DNA of 64,000 nucleotides from Naematelia aurantialba (Eukaryota; Basidiomycota; Tremellomycetes; Tremellales; Naemateliaceae), in the NCBI GenBank assembly GCA_021527695.1, contig JAKFAO010000005.1, positions 62,001 through 126,000 on the forward strand, given 5' to 3'. The position numbers and the translations under genes are program-made. How positions within the stretch are numbered: position 1 is the stretch's first letter; each line of letters begins with the position of its first letter. Of this stretch, positions 1 to 11,006 are shown in pieces. The notes below the pieces were generated by a model. The model had not been told where the DNA came from. It was given only the letters and a program-made list of their open reading frames with translations, and did not search any database.

Positions 1-522
1 CATGGCGTCACCCTTTGGGTGTACAGTGGGGTCGTTGTACTCGGGATTGGTGGGCGGCCGAATGACTCTGTAGTTGGCGCCGTTGAAGAAGGCATAAGAA
101 TGAGGGAGTGTCCCGCCCTTGTACAGGCGTTTTCCCCTTTGGAACAAGGCGACCACCGGATCGAGCGTTGTCCCGTCTGACAGGATGACGGAGCTCTTCG
201 CTTCTGGGGGCAGTGTGTCGAGAATACCGGTCGGCATGACCCCAATGACCTCGTCGTATGTGCGGTCATCGATGACCTCGCCCTCCGAGTCGGCGCTCTT
301 CACCTGGACCGGCAAGGCGCGATAGCCACCCTCGTAGACTGGTGACAGCACGCTGGAGAGCGGCGATTTGCCTCTCTTGAAATTGGAGGAGCGTGGTGCA
401 GGCTCGCCACGGATCGGCAGAATCTTGGGCGTGCTGCTCAGAGGAGCGCTGCCCAGAGGAGAGCTGATCAGAGGGGTACTGCTCAGAGGCGAGCTGCTGC
501 GAACTGTCGATTGAAAGTGCAT
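1..522 (-). CDS. hypothetical protein, N-terminal 174 residues (cut by window edge)
   Basis: An uninterrupted minus-strand frame runs from an ATG at 522-520 to the left window edge without a stop, so the gene continues outside. The first ~40 residues are a Ser/Pro/Leu-rich stretch with a loose repeat (PLSST, PLISS, PLGSA, PLSST). This is followed by a more ordered segment with motifs such as YEGGYRALPVQVK and FFNGANYRVIRPP. I recognise no domain. The even codon use and the change from low-complexity to structured sequence argue that it is real. I chose the ATG at 522 because it is the only upstream Met in the frame. Function unknown. Confidence 0.6.
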   Translation of the reverse strand, partial: MHFQSTVRSSSPLSSTPLISSPLGSAPLSSTPKILPIRGEPAPRSSNFKRGKSPLSSVLSPVYEGGYRALPVQVKSADSEGEVIDDRTYDEVIGVMPTGILDTLPPEAKSSVILSDGTTLDPVVALFQRGKRLYKGGTLPHSYAFFNGANYRVIRPPTNPEYNDPTVHPKGDAM

Positions 523-2067
523 GATAAGAGACGAAACGGCAACTCGAGTGTTTACTCGAGATATCAAGTGAAGAGTACAGAGCGGCCGTGGGGGAGGATG
601 CTCAGAGCTTTATTCAGCCAAGACGCTTGCGTCGGGGACTGCGAAGACGTCGAAACAGTTCTCCGAGACTCCAGGACTTGCCTTCAGTCGTGTGCGCCAC
701 ACCGCGGTGCCAACCCAGGAAATGCCCCGGAAAGCCGTGGAAGACTGAGGGCACGGTCGACTAATTAACGCCCTGTGTTCGTACTCGAGCCGAGATCCAC
801 GTCGACATCATGAAACTGACTTTGGTCGTCTGCTCACAAAATGATCCCTTGACGCAAGGGAGAGTTCGTTAAATGGTAAACAAAGCAAGGACAGCACCGC
901 TCCAAGGGTCGAAGACGGCCTCAAGTATCCCAGAAGCCGTCCTATATCCACAGAACGCCGGAGTTGCCGTGTTCGAAGGACAATTCCCTACGAGAAAGGG
1001 AGGTCGTGTCTTTCAGCATGCTGAGTTTTTGTGCTTACGAGGCAGTCACCTACTCGCGGCTCTGCAAGCGGGCTCAGCGAGAGCTCTGCCTCTCAAAATT
1101 ATTTCCAAGCAGTTGCTCACTGCTCAGTCGTTCTCAAGGCGTCCAGAATATGCGTTGGAAATTCAGATTTACTCCTTACCTACGAACTGACGAAATTCTC
1201 TTTCCCTGCGCCTGCATCAGCTCAAGGGAGACCTGTGCGCACGGATATGCTCCTCTTACTGAGGGAGATTGCTTACGTCAAGGCATTGGAGAGGTTGTGA
1301 TGGTCAAGAGTTAGATGAAGCACAATGCATCGCATACCATGAGTGGCAAATTCAGCTCTTGACTAGACGCCACGGTACTCCGCTTATGTCCATTCCACAA
1401 CGCTCTGCACGGCATGCGCTCTTGCGGTGCAGCTCTTCCTGCCACATGGATAAGGCTCACATAACTCCAGGTAGATGTCTTCCCCGGACAGTGGCGAAGC
1501 TAGTGTCCGCTGGCTGAAGGATTTCTGATACCGAGACCGAAGACTGGACGACTGTCCTAGGCGCTGTGTGTACATCGCTGTAGAACATTTCTGAGCATCG
1601 ATTCACATAGAGTCCTGTCAACGTCCAGTCACATGCAAGGCACTCATCTCTCCATCATCTGTGGAGTCTGGCCGAAGACGTTCCCCACTTTTGTGAGGTT
1701 CCCAACTGACTCTCCTAGATGTCCCTTAGATATCTCTCAACGACTTGCATGGGGTCAACTGCATGCAACCTGACTCTCACAAGTGGACCTTGTCATGCCA
1801 TTCCTCCCCCCACCACCACAATTGCACCGCACTCATCAGATGAGGTCGTGGGGACGCGGCGGCGTGAGAGTCAGAGGAGGTTGGTCCGACGCTCTGACGC
1901 CCGCAGACTGCCCTAGCTCCTGGAACCCCGCGAGCGATGTAATGACAATTCGGGCTTCTACACTCTACGCGCCCTGTCCGATTCTCCAGTCAGACATTCC
2001 GTTTGAATGATATGCAGGTTTTGTGTCCATGAATGAAAACGAGGTCACGACTCCTTACTGTACAGCT
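523..2067. other. 1.5 kb region with no supported gene
   Basis: Only short overlapping open frames occur here, none with protein-like composition or a recognisable motif on either strand. It lies between the 5' end of the edge gene (minus) and the 3' end of the CHCH gene (minus), so it holds the promoter of the former and the 3' UTR of the latter. Confidence 0.5.
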
Positions 2068-2734
2068 TCATACCAATCTACCCGGTTGCCCGGCCGAGGC
2101 GCCCGCCTCAATAACCGCCATGGTCCGCTCAGTGCACTCCCACAAATCTTTCAGCAGATCAGCGCACTGCTCTTCGATCACCTCGTCTGCAGCGGAAGCG
2201 TGCTTATCGAGGCAGGCGCGATATGAGGAGATTTGGGAAGCGCAAGCGTTTTTCAACTCTGCCAAATGTGGGACACTGGAACGTCAGTAAGCCCGAGCAA
2301 CTACATGATCGGTGTAGAGAGAGGCGGAGTGTGGAAAGCCAAGAGGAGTATGGAGAGCCAAGAGACGAGGTGCTCGTGGCGATGCCCCGGTTCGGCGGCG
2401 AAACTCACCTCGCGTCTGCGCATGCCGCTAGAGCTCTCCCTTCAGGTCGACAGATTGTACCCCAATCACCGCTCTGATTTGCTAGAACGCACTCCACACC
2501 AACATGTAAGCTAATATGATGGCGAGGGCTGCAGCGTGACCTGTGCGAAGGCTGCCTGCGCTCCGCTCACCTGCTGGTACTTGGCCATTTGAACGGCGCA
2601 TTCTATCAGCTTGTCAGCTTGTCAGTCACCGACAAGAGACACGTAGCCAGAAATCTGCTCGTACATCCGAGCGTAACATCTCCAGATGCTGTGCTCCACT
2701 CACTTGACGCTACTAGGTCATAGGAGAGATCCAT
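2068..2734 (-). CDS. MIX14: twin-CHCH mitochondrial intermembrane-space protein, MIX14/CHCHD5 type (117 aa, 4 exons)
   Basis: Exons on the minus strand: 2734-2704, 2602-2571, 2491-2409 and 2275-2068. The spliced frame gives 117 residues with four CX9C motifs, arranged as two CHCH domains. The first starts KCAVQMAKYQQC and is followed by CRPEGRALAAC. The second is CASQISSYRAC followed by CADLLKDLWEC. Two CHCH domains joined by a short linker is the layout of human CHCHD5 and yeast Mix14 (Mic14). These small soluble proteins are imported into the intermembrane space by the Mia40-Erv1 disulfide relay; their exact function is poorly known. The first CX9C is split by an intron between its ninth spacer residue and the second Cys, which is why no single frame shows the family. 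All introns are GT-AG. Exon phases sum to 118 codons including stop. Confidence 0.85.
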
Positions 2735-2965
2735 ACCGAGGATAACGCAGCAAACGACAAGAGGACAGAGAAGCTGGCCCGCACCGGAAACAGTGTCATT
2801 ACGTAAGCTCTGCACGCGAGTGACTTTTCTTTTTTTGATTCCGTTCATTGTGTTCCGGACTGCTGCTCCTGATTTGTTTACCGCCATCTTCTGTTGCTTC
2901 TCTTCTCTCTCTTCTCTGTCTTCTCTCTCTCTCTGTCTGTGTCCTTACTCTGTTCACTCAGCATC

Positions 2966-5900
2966 ATGGCTACAAACACACCCAAGGTCTCTTCGAGGCC
3001 ACGACCAGGTCCCCCCATGTCCTCCAGACCTGCAACTGCTTCCCTCAAGTCCCCGCCCCTAACAACATCACTCAACTTGAATACCCCTCACTACCCCTTC
3101 CTGAATGACTCCCCTTCTCATTTCCTCTCCGGCAAGGATGGTGCTCCAAAACTCAAGATCAAGTCGTCGACGACACCAGAGGCACGTACACGTATCGGGT
3201 TGAAACCACTTGGAGCCAGGACGCCCGGTGCCCGGCCTCCCTCGCGCAATCTGCATCGAGCTATTACGCCGAGCGATAGTGAAGGATCGCTGGCAGAGGC
3301 ATGGCTCAGTGGGCCCAACAGTACAAGCGTCGGAACATCAAGCTACTCGGCGGTCCCAGAGCTAGTGGCGGAATCTCTCGGAGAGACAGAAACGGTCTTG
3401 GTGTCTGTGCGGTCAGTCTTCTACCATACTGGGCTTGGCAACATACTGACTCGACGCAGCGTCCGACCTCCGAACCCCGCCGAGCTGCAGATGAGAGAGG
3501 CTGAGAACGTGTGGCAAACACCGACATACGATCAGCACCTCATTAAGCTCGACAAGGGAGGCCGAGATGACAAAGAATGGATATTCGGTGAGCTTGAATG
3601 CACCGTCCCGCTGGGGCTAACCAAGCAAGATCGCATAATCTCTCCAGAGGCGGATAACGCGAGAGTGTATAACACGTCTGCCCGTGCACATGTCCGATGT
3701 AGGTTGCTCTTCTGAATGCGGGACGCCACTGACAAGCATTCAGCTGCTATGGAGGGCTTCAACGCGCTCATCTTCGCCTATGGCCAGACAGCTTCTGGAA
3801 AGACTTTTACCCTCTCGGGCTCGCCCTCACAGCCTGGAATTATTCCTCTGGCCATCTCGGATCTCTTTGCTCAAATTCGATCGACCCCAGATCGAGAATT
3901 CTTGCTTCGAGCATCATATCTCGAGCTGTATAACGAAACCATCATCGATCTGTTGGGCGATGGTGCTAAAGAGCTCACCCTTAGCGAGATAAAGAAGGGC
4001 GAAGTGGTTGTGAATGGGCTGACCGAGTGTGCAGTGAGAACAGAGGATGAAGTCAGAGGGTTACTGCACGGTGGAGAGCAGAGAAGAAGAGTCGGCGCCA
4101 CGGACTGGAACGCAAGGAGTTCGAGGAGTCATTGCGTCTTCAGAATTGTCAGTTGCATCCCGGCTCTTGAGCGCGGCATCTGGTAGACGAGTTATTGTGT
4201 TGATATACACAGGTTATCGAGTCTCGTGCTGCCCGCGTACATGGCGAAGATACACCTGTTACAGCGCGCACACCGGGAGGCAGACTGAAGGCTGCTGGCG
4301 AGAAAATGACCAGGATCAGCACGTTGTCTATTATTGGTGAGCTCTCTAAACGCAGTAATGATCATCGCTCACAGCCCCTAGATCTTGCGGGATCAGAGAA
4401 GCACACGAGCTCGAAGGAGAGAAATGCAGAGGGAAAGCACATCAACCAATCGTCAGTTCGCCCCGACATTCTGGTGTTGCTTGCTGACCGCCTACAGGCT
4501 GCTTACCCTCAAACTGGTCATATCCAAATTAGCCGACCTAGCATCTAAGAGAAACGTCACTCATGTCCCTTATCGAGACTCAAAGCTGTGAGTCAATCAA
4601 TACTGAAACACCGTCGTTTGGGCTGATGCACGGTAGCACGAGAATTCTTCAACCATCGCTGTCAGGCGATGCGCTCATCTCCGTGATCTGCACAGTGTCT
4701 CCAGCAGCTATCAACGTCGCTGAGTCTCTGTCGACTCTGTCTTTTGCACAAGGTCTCAAGCGCGTGGTGCTGAAAGCGCAACGAAAGGAGGTGGTCGATC
4801 CTCAAGCGCTCATACAACAATACCAGAATGAGATTGCGGAACTCCGAGCCCTGTTGAGAGAGAAGGAAAGCGGATCGATGTCGTCCCAACCTAGCAAGGA
4901 TGATGTGAGTAGTCGTTAGACTTGGAACTAGGGTGATTGTCGTTGATGATGTGTAGCGCCAGAAGAACGCGGCGATGGAAAAGAGGCTGAATGAGTTGAA
5001 GAGTATGATCTTGACATCTGTCAATGTCACGAGTAGTGGTCATCCCATACCCTCACAAGTGAGTCATATTCTTTCGGCGGAATGTCATTCAGCTTAACAA
5101 GAAGATACGACCTCTAAGCCCGACAAAATTGACATATCCCAAACTAGACTTTGATCGCTCAACCGCAGAGGTCAGTCTGATCTGGCTTTCTGCTTGCACA
5201 TGCTCATGGTATTAGCTTCAAGAGGATCTCCATGCTGCACAACTGCGAGTGACGGAACAGAATGAAGAGATTCTCCGATTGAGGACAGAGCTCGGTGCTC
5301 GGCCGTTGAGACCAGACCAACGAATACTTGAACTGCAAGAGGAGATCGCAGGTCTGAAGATGATTGCCTGTGCGTGAATGAATTCGATGAAGACCGTGAG
5401 TCTGACGGGGACTAGCTGATTACGAGCGACATCTACGCGAGCCCACCCGCAAGGTCCGAGAAGACGTGGAGCGGGAGTACGCAGGGAAGATCTCGAAGCT
5501 CGAGGACGCACTGGAGAGCAAGCGGATATGGGCGAACCGACTGGATGAGAATGTCCGCGCAGTGACTGGAGAAAACAAGTTGCTGCAAGCTGTTAGTGAC
5601 GAGGATCGCGGAAGACCGATGAAAGAATGCTGACACTGCCTTAGCGCTGCCAGGAAGCCGAGGCCAAGGTCATGCAGATTGTCGAATGGGTCAATTCGGC
5701 TCTATCGGACTCGCCACCCGCCTCACCTACAATGAACTCGACAGTGCCGTCAGTGACGTTCACACAAGCTACTGAAGTCGACGACTTCTCCCCTGCTCTC
5801 CCCGCAAATGCGCGATTCTCAAAGATGACGCGTGCACAATTGAGCCAGATGGACTTGGCAAAATTCAATGATCGCTTCGGGTCGTTGACCGTCGGTGGAG

Positions 5901-5983
5901 GCAGAAGGGGAACTGTCAGAATGCTCAGGGAGGAAAGTCACTTTGACCTTGCGGAGATGGGCGAGGAGGAGGAGGTATTCTGA
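2966..5983 (+). CDS. kinesin motor protein, kinesin-7 (Kip2/CENP-E) like (812 aa, 13 exons)
   Basis: Exons: 2966-3411, 3460-3587, 3630-3698, 3744-4147, 4213-4336, 4382-4451, 4498-4587, 4637-4904, 4957-5058, 5102-5170, 5216-5369, 5416-5591 and 5645-5983. After a ~145-residue Ser/Pro-rich extension the motor begins with VSVRVRPPNPAE. Visible nucleotide-binding motifs are the P-loop GQTASGKT (about 228-235), switch I NARSSRSH (337-344) and switch II DLAGSE (391-396). The neck (KEVVDPQALIQQYQNEIAEL) leads into heptad-rich coiled coil to about residue 700, then a Ser/Thr-rich tail. The N-terminal extension and neck resemble fungal Kip2/Tea2 kinesin-7 plus-end motors, which move along cytoplasmic microtubules and carry tip factors. 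The subfamily call is inference; that it is a kinesin is certain. All 12 introns are 42-65 nt. Confidence 0.95.
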
Positions 5984-6157
5984 GACCTGCATATCACATG
6001 GTCATGGACGATGAGGGAACGCTGCCGCTATTGTTTGTTTTAGGTGGATACGATGCAGTTTGGCTTTGCTGCCACCGTGGGAAACTAAATGGTGCTTCTT
6101 GGACTTTGAAGTGCACACTCTGAACATTGTGATCCCTGGCTGTGGCATTGAAAGACA

Positions 6158-8561
6158 ATGGTAGAGTCAAGTGCGACGCCGACCAAGAGGTCGAGATCGC
6201 CTTCTGCGGCTGCGGCGGAACGATCATCCCCGCCTCACAAGAAGTCTGCTCTCGACCCCGCCACTTCCCTTCCCGCCGGACCTTCCGACACAGCAGGTGG
6301 GCAGCTCAGCGGACAGTCGCCGTCACAGACCGTAGGTACCTCTACGAACGACGCGACGCAAGTGTCCGAGGGAGCTGCAGGTGTACTAGATGCAGGGAGC
6401 TCTCAGGCGACTGCGCCTTCTTCATCACGCGATGCGAGGAATCAGACAGGTCAGGCCGGTAAGAGCGGCCGAGGTGAGCGAGGCGGTCGAGGCGAGAGGG
6501 GACGCGACAGAGGACGGGGGCAGAACGCAAACGGGGAGAACGGCAGCGATGACAAGGGGCGCGACGACAGGGGGCCGAAAGTGGATACATGGGGCCCGCG
6601 GAAGGAGAGACCAGAAGGAGAAGAAGTGGCGAGACTGCCGAAGAAGAAATGTGCGGTGCTCCTTGGGTGAGTCGGAAGTCAACAAGAGAGTCCGGGAGCT
6701 GAGATCACCAGGTACTGCGGGACAGGATACCGTGGTATGCAAATGTACGTTGAGATTGGCGCCATCGACTTCTTCTCCTAGACGGAGATTCGGAACACGA
6801 ATATCTGGCTCCCTCTTCTGTTCTTGTTTTCCGTCCATTCCGCAGTTTCGCCGCTGTCAAGTCTTCCACTGACTCTGTCAAGCCAATCAGATGGATCAAA
6901 GACGATCGAGGGCGACTTCTTCGCAGCACTCGTCAAAGCCGGCGCCGTGTCAGCCGACAATGCGGACGATCATCGTAAAGTCGATGTGCAGCGTGCGGCT
7001 AGGACGGATGCCGGTGTACACGCTGCTGGCAACGTGTAGGTGACCTTTCCGTCTGGCGGCCACTACGAGACTGGGAAGGATGCTCATGTATACTTGTAAC
7101 ACAGCATCTCGATGAAGATGATCCTTGAACCACCGATACCCGAAGGGTTCAAGGGCTTGACAGACTACGTCAATAGTTTCCTGCCGCCGGGCATCCGCAT
7201 GTGGGGGTCTGTCCGCACTGTCAAGTCTTTTCAAGCTCGTCTGTGAGTTGTACATTCACTCTCAGACGTGCAAACAAAGCCGTGTCGGGGCGTAGCTCAT
7301 CTGCAGAACTTGTGACTCCCGGAAATACGAATATGTCTTTCCCTCGTACTGTCTGCTCCCACCATCTCGAGTCGACCCACTCGCTGTCCAGCTCGACGCA
7401 GCGTCGCCAGGCTGGCGGGACGCCCTGGGCTCGGCCGCAGAATTTTCCGACGCCGGAGCTGCGTCCACCGAGACTGGGGAGGGCTTGGAAGGAGACGTTG
7501 ATTCAGATCCCAAAGCGAGGGGAGAGTACGAGCGCCGGCGTGGATGGCGTGTCGATGAGAGGACCATGGCGCGTTTCAGGGACTTAGTAAACGAGTATCT
7601 GGGCACTCAGTGAGCCGACGACTGCCGCAACATGCCAGCGGACAATTGACGGAGCAGCAACTTTCATAATTACACAGTGGGGAAACCGTTCAACGACAGG
7701 ACGGTGAAACGGTACATGATCGAGATTACTGTTCGAGATCCTCAGGTCATCGGCGAGATCGAATGGGTGTCCGTGTCGATTCACGGGCAGAGCTTCATGC
7801 TGCACCAGATTGTCAGTCGGATCTGGTCAGTCAAGATTCGGATGGCGCTGATGTGAGCACAGAGAAAGATGATGTCTCTCGCAATGTTGGCTTGTCGCAC
7901 AGGGTCCCCCGCTGCATTGATTCCAGAGACATACGGTGCGTTCTTCGCTATGGCACCGCGTATCAATCTTGCGGATCTATCATTCCGCTTCGCTGCTTAT
8001 TACGAATAGGTCCTAAACGCATCCACATACCGAAAGCTCCTCCTCTCGGTCTGTTGCTTGAAGCTCCTCAGTTCGGCGTCTATAATCTGCGGATGGGAGA
8101 GAAATCCAGTGGGATGGAAGCGGATCGGGAGCCCATTGATTTTGGCCTGTACCAGAAGGAAATCGACGACTTCAAGCTCAAGCACATTTACGACCAGCTG
8201 CGGGCTGATGAGTTGACGAGCCACGTGTACGTCTGGCATTGCTGGCTCTGAAGGATGAGAACTGAGCGCGTGCAACAGGTTCCACAAGTGGATACGGCAA
8301 ATGGACTGTGCCATCGGACCGTCTCTGACATTCCTCAAGTCAGTGACGACCGTGTCTATTTTTGGCTCGTCCACTGCTGATGAGCCCAGTACGCAGGGCA
8401 TCATTCCCCCCGAGGCGACACTGTCCATTGCCGGTGCTAAATCAAAGAGCAAGGAACAGGCTGCAAATGGCACCGTGGACAAGTCGTTACAGGAGGAAAT
8501 GCAGAGCGAGGACGAGGAGGTGGACCAGGAACAGTTGAAGCGGGGTGAGCTGGAGGGATAG
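6158..8561 (+). CDS. PUS1: tRNA pseudouridine synthase PUS1 (603 aa, 10 exons)
   Basis: Exons: 6158-6666, 6712-6744, 6883-7035, 7105-7242, 7307-7609, 7658-7811, 7863-7935, 8010-8226, 8279-8338 and 8390-8561. After ~165 disordered residues rich in R/G ([18 protein letters not shown]), the TruA/PUS1 catalytic domain begins at [13 protein letters not shown]. The signature [15 protein letters not shown] contains the catalytic aspartate (about D223). Later family motifs include [22 protein letters not shown]1 isomerises uridine to pseudouridine at several positions of cytosolic tRNAs and some other RNAs in the nucleus. The GCRGTGY-type motif is split over two exons. The tail (about 60 residues) is acidic and Lys-rich. 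The ATG at 6158 follows 174 bp of intergenic DNA after the kinesin stop. All splice phases close to a 604-codon frame. Confidence 0.95.
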
Positions 8562-8755
8562 CGCATTTACAACCCGCACCACGGTGTCTTGACGTTCTCA
8601 TGAGCATCTCGTACGCCGTTCCTATTTTTATATTCTGCACTGCGTGGCCAACACGACATGATCGTTCGTTCTTGTCCCTTGCCAACGCATTACCGTACGA
8701 CATAAACTTGTACCCCATACATACAGTGCATGACGACCTTTTGACGGTGTAATCT

Positions 8756-10763
8756 TCACTTCTTCTCCCATGGAAGTCCGACTTGCTCGAGAAGCAACAA
8801 CCAATCGTTCTCGGTACTTCCACCGCTGGGCGCTTCAAACGTCTTTTTCCCTGTTTCCTCGCCAATGCCAAATGTGAATCTTCCGCCGGATTTGGGATCA
8901 ATCCACCAGCCTCGCCAGCCCTGGCCGTCCTCCAAGCCAGGCAGGGCTTTGGAGATGTGTACATCCACATGCCCTCCATACGGCAGATGGACCATGGCCC
9001 AGCTTTCGCCGCGCATGCCGCTGACGAGCTTGTCACCCTGGCCGTCGTTGGTCTCGGATGCGATGATGCTCTGGTCGGGGGTGCGCGTAAAGTAGTTGGG
9101 AAGGGAGAGAAGGATGCGACGCATGATCGCGACCTGCATCGCCCCCGGGAGATCTAGCTCGTGGTACCAGTTCGTGTACGCAGTCGTCTACTGGTGTCAG
9201 CGTAGAGACCCGCAGGCGGGCAAGCGACGGTACTGTCGTTCAGGACGTACCGGAAGGGCAATGGGAGGGTGTGTTTTGGATTCCGCGCGGTGCATCTGCC
9301 AGATCGAGTTGCAGCCGTACGTGTAACCGCATGACCCGGCGAACAGCTGCCACGAGTCAGCCATTAGGTACGAGGTACAGGCGAGAAGCACATGTGACTC
9401 ACCGCTTGGTAACCGCCCGCGCGAATGTCCGCTGCATTCCAGATCGGTTTGTCGAGCTGTCCACTGGTCAGCCTTCTCGCGATTCCGTATGCGCTTGCGT
9501 TCGTCCTCTGCGACAGGGGATACATGGCCTGGTTCTCACCTGGAAGAAGTGGTGCGTGGCCTCGTAGTGCGCCTCGAGGTCAATGACGGGTCGGGCGCCG
9601 CCGCCCGGTTTCTCCGTGGCGTACATCTTTCGGACGGGAATGTATCCCGAGCGGGCCTGCCACATGGGCAGAGAACCCGCTCCAGCCTGGGCATGCGACG
9701 AGTTGGCAGACGAGGGGTCCCCGTCATGGTGGCCTGTTTGGACGCAGTCAAGCGTGAGCCATTTGGCGTCTGGAAACTGGGCCGAGGCGCTAGCTTCGGG
9801 CGCTGTCGGCAGCCACGCTGTGTCCAACCGTCAGCGGCCAACCTCTGCATGAGAGCAAACTCGACACCCAGTAATCTGGGAGAGGGTGGAACAAGGCAAG
9901 AGAAGTTCGTTCAAAGCCTTTGAAGAGTAGAGAGAAGACGCACGCTGGGCAGAGTGGAAGGTGATAAAGGGCTCGTAGCTTCCAGCCTTTGCCTTGACGT
10001 CGCCCTTCAACGCCTCTCTTGCAGCCTTCTCTCCCTCCAAGAGCCCCTGCGCCATGGCCTCGGTGACAGCCCCGTAGTCGACAACCTCGAGCTCTCTGGG
10101 ATTTCCCCCCTTCATGACTGTTTCCAGAGTCTTGACGTTCCAGTACCGGTTCGAGTCACCGCCCAGGATCCACGGGTGGAACGGGTACCTCTCGCCCAAG
10201 AACCGGCCGTATGCCCCGGCGTTCGCAGTGTCGAACAGGATAGGCGCGGCGTAGTATCCGCCATTGACGTATCGCCCCCACGTTGGCACAAACGCCAGAG
10301 TAATGCCGAGCGACGCAGCGAGAGGGATGAGGGCATCGACGAACGCAAAGTACGCAGGGTTGGGGCGCAGCAGATCAGGGGTGTAGGCTCCGTCCGTCGA
10401 CTCTGCTGTCGGGAAAAACGGCCAGTCTCCATTCCGGTTCGGATAGTCGAGCCCTCTTCACATCGCCGTGAGCATTCTGCAGAATGGTCCAACGTGCAGG
10501 CAAACGCGCAGCACTCACCCATGCTCCGCAAGAAGCACAACCATGACCACATTGAACCCCTTGTCCGCCCGGTTGCGGAGGTAGAACTCGGCCTCCTCCA
10601 TGCTCAGTCGGTGAGGCAGCTCCCATGCCGTGTCGCCCAGGTAGAAGAAGGGGGAATCGGGAGCGAGATGCCGCACGACATGGCGACCCGATTTGTGCGG
10701 TGCGAGCGCGACCGACAGAGACGCCGAGTGGTCCGTCTCTGTACGAGGTGTGAAACCAGACAT
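8756..10763 (-). CDS. DUF4038-family glycoside hydrolase, GH140 apiosidase-like (538 aa, 6 exons)
   Basis: Minus-strand exons: 10763-10519, 10455-9944, 9817-9540, 9456-9403, 9346-9251 and 9187-8756. The N-terminal TIM barrel shows [62 protein letters not shown] and [10 protein letters not shown]. These match the DUF4038 family, which includes GH140 apiosidases acting on rhamnogalacturonan II. By analogy the Asp of GGDSN and the Glu of DLEAHYE are the likely acid/base and nucleophile. The last ~120 residues (from about [13 protein letters not shown]) look like the beta-sandwich 'collagen-binding' domain that usually follows. No signal peptide is apparent in this model, so it may be intracellular. 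Substrate unproven. The second exon uses an acceptor chosen by frame. Confidence 0.85.
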
Positions 10764-10871
10764 TTTACGTGCTGATTCGCGCGATCACTTGCTGTTCAAG
10801 GCGTGTAGACGCACTTCAAGTAGATGCTGACCCTCTGCAGACGACTGACGTCTCGACATGCATCCCATCGA

Positions 10872-10955
10872 ATACATATATATATATGTACCGGTTTGAA
10901 TACACCGGTATGGCTTAACCGTTGACGACGCTCAATTCCGACCGGAGAATCCCCG
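10872..10955. promoter_or_regulatory. promoter of the glycosidase gene: TATA tract and CGG/ACCGGT elements
   Basis: Upstream of the minus-strand ATG at 10763 lie an alternating T/A tract (10872-10888), two ACCGGT palindromes separated by 8 bp (10890-10909), and CGG-N7-CCG (10943-10955). Paired CGG triplets are typical of Zn2Cys6 activator sites in fungi. The regulatory role is inferred. Confidence 0.4.
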
Positions 10956-11006
10956 GATATCGCAGTTTTCCCGAAACATAGCAAAAGTGTACATGCTGCT
11001 ATTGTA

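Noticed and set aside
873..1517. Cluster of overlapping plus-strand frames
   Set aside because: Ser/Arg/Leu-rich with no motif in any phase; typical of non-coding GC-balanced DNA.
8000..8566. 188-codon minus-strand frame
   Set aside because: Antisense to PUS1 exons 8-10, which carry conserved family motifs on the plus strand.
10135..10165. GGTTCGAGTC resembling a tRNA T-loop
   Set aside because: It lies in the coding sequence of the glycosidase (GGDSNRYWN region), and no acceptor stem or anticodon arm can be drawn around it.
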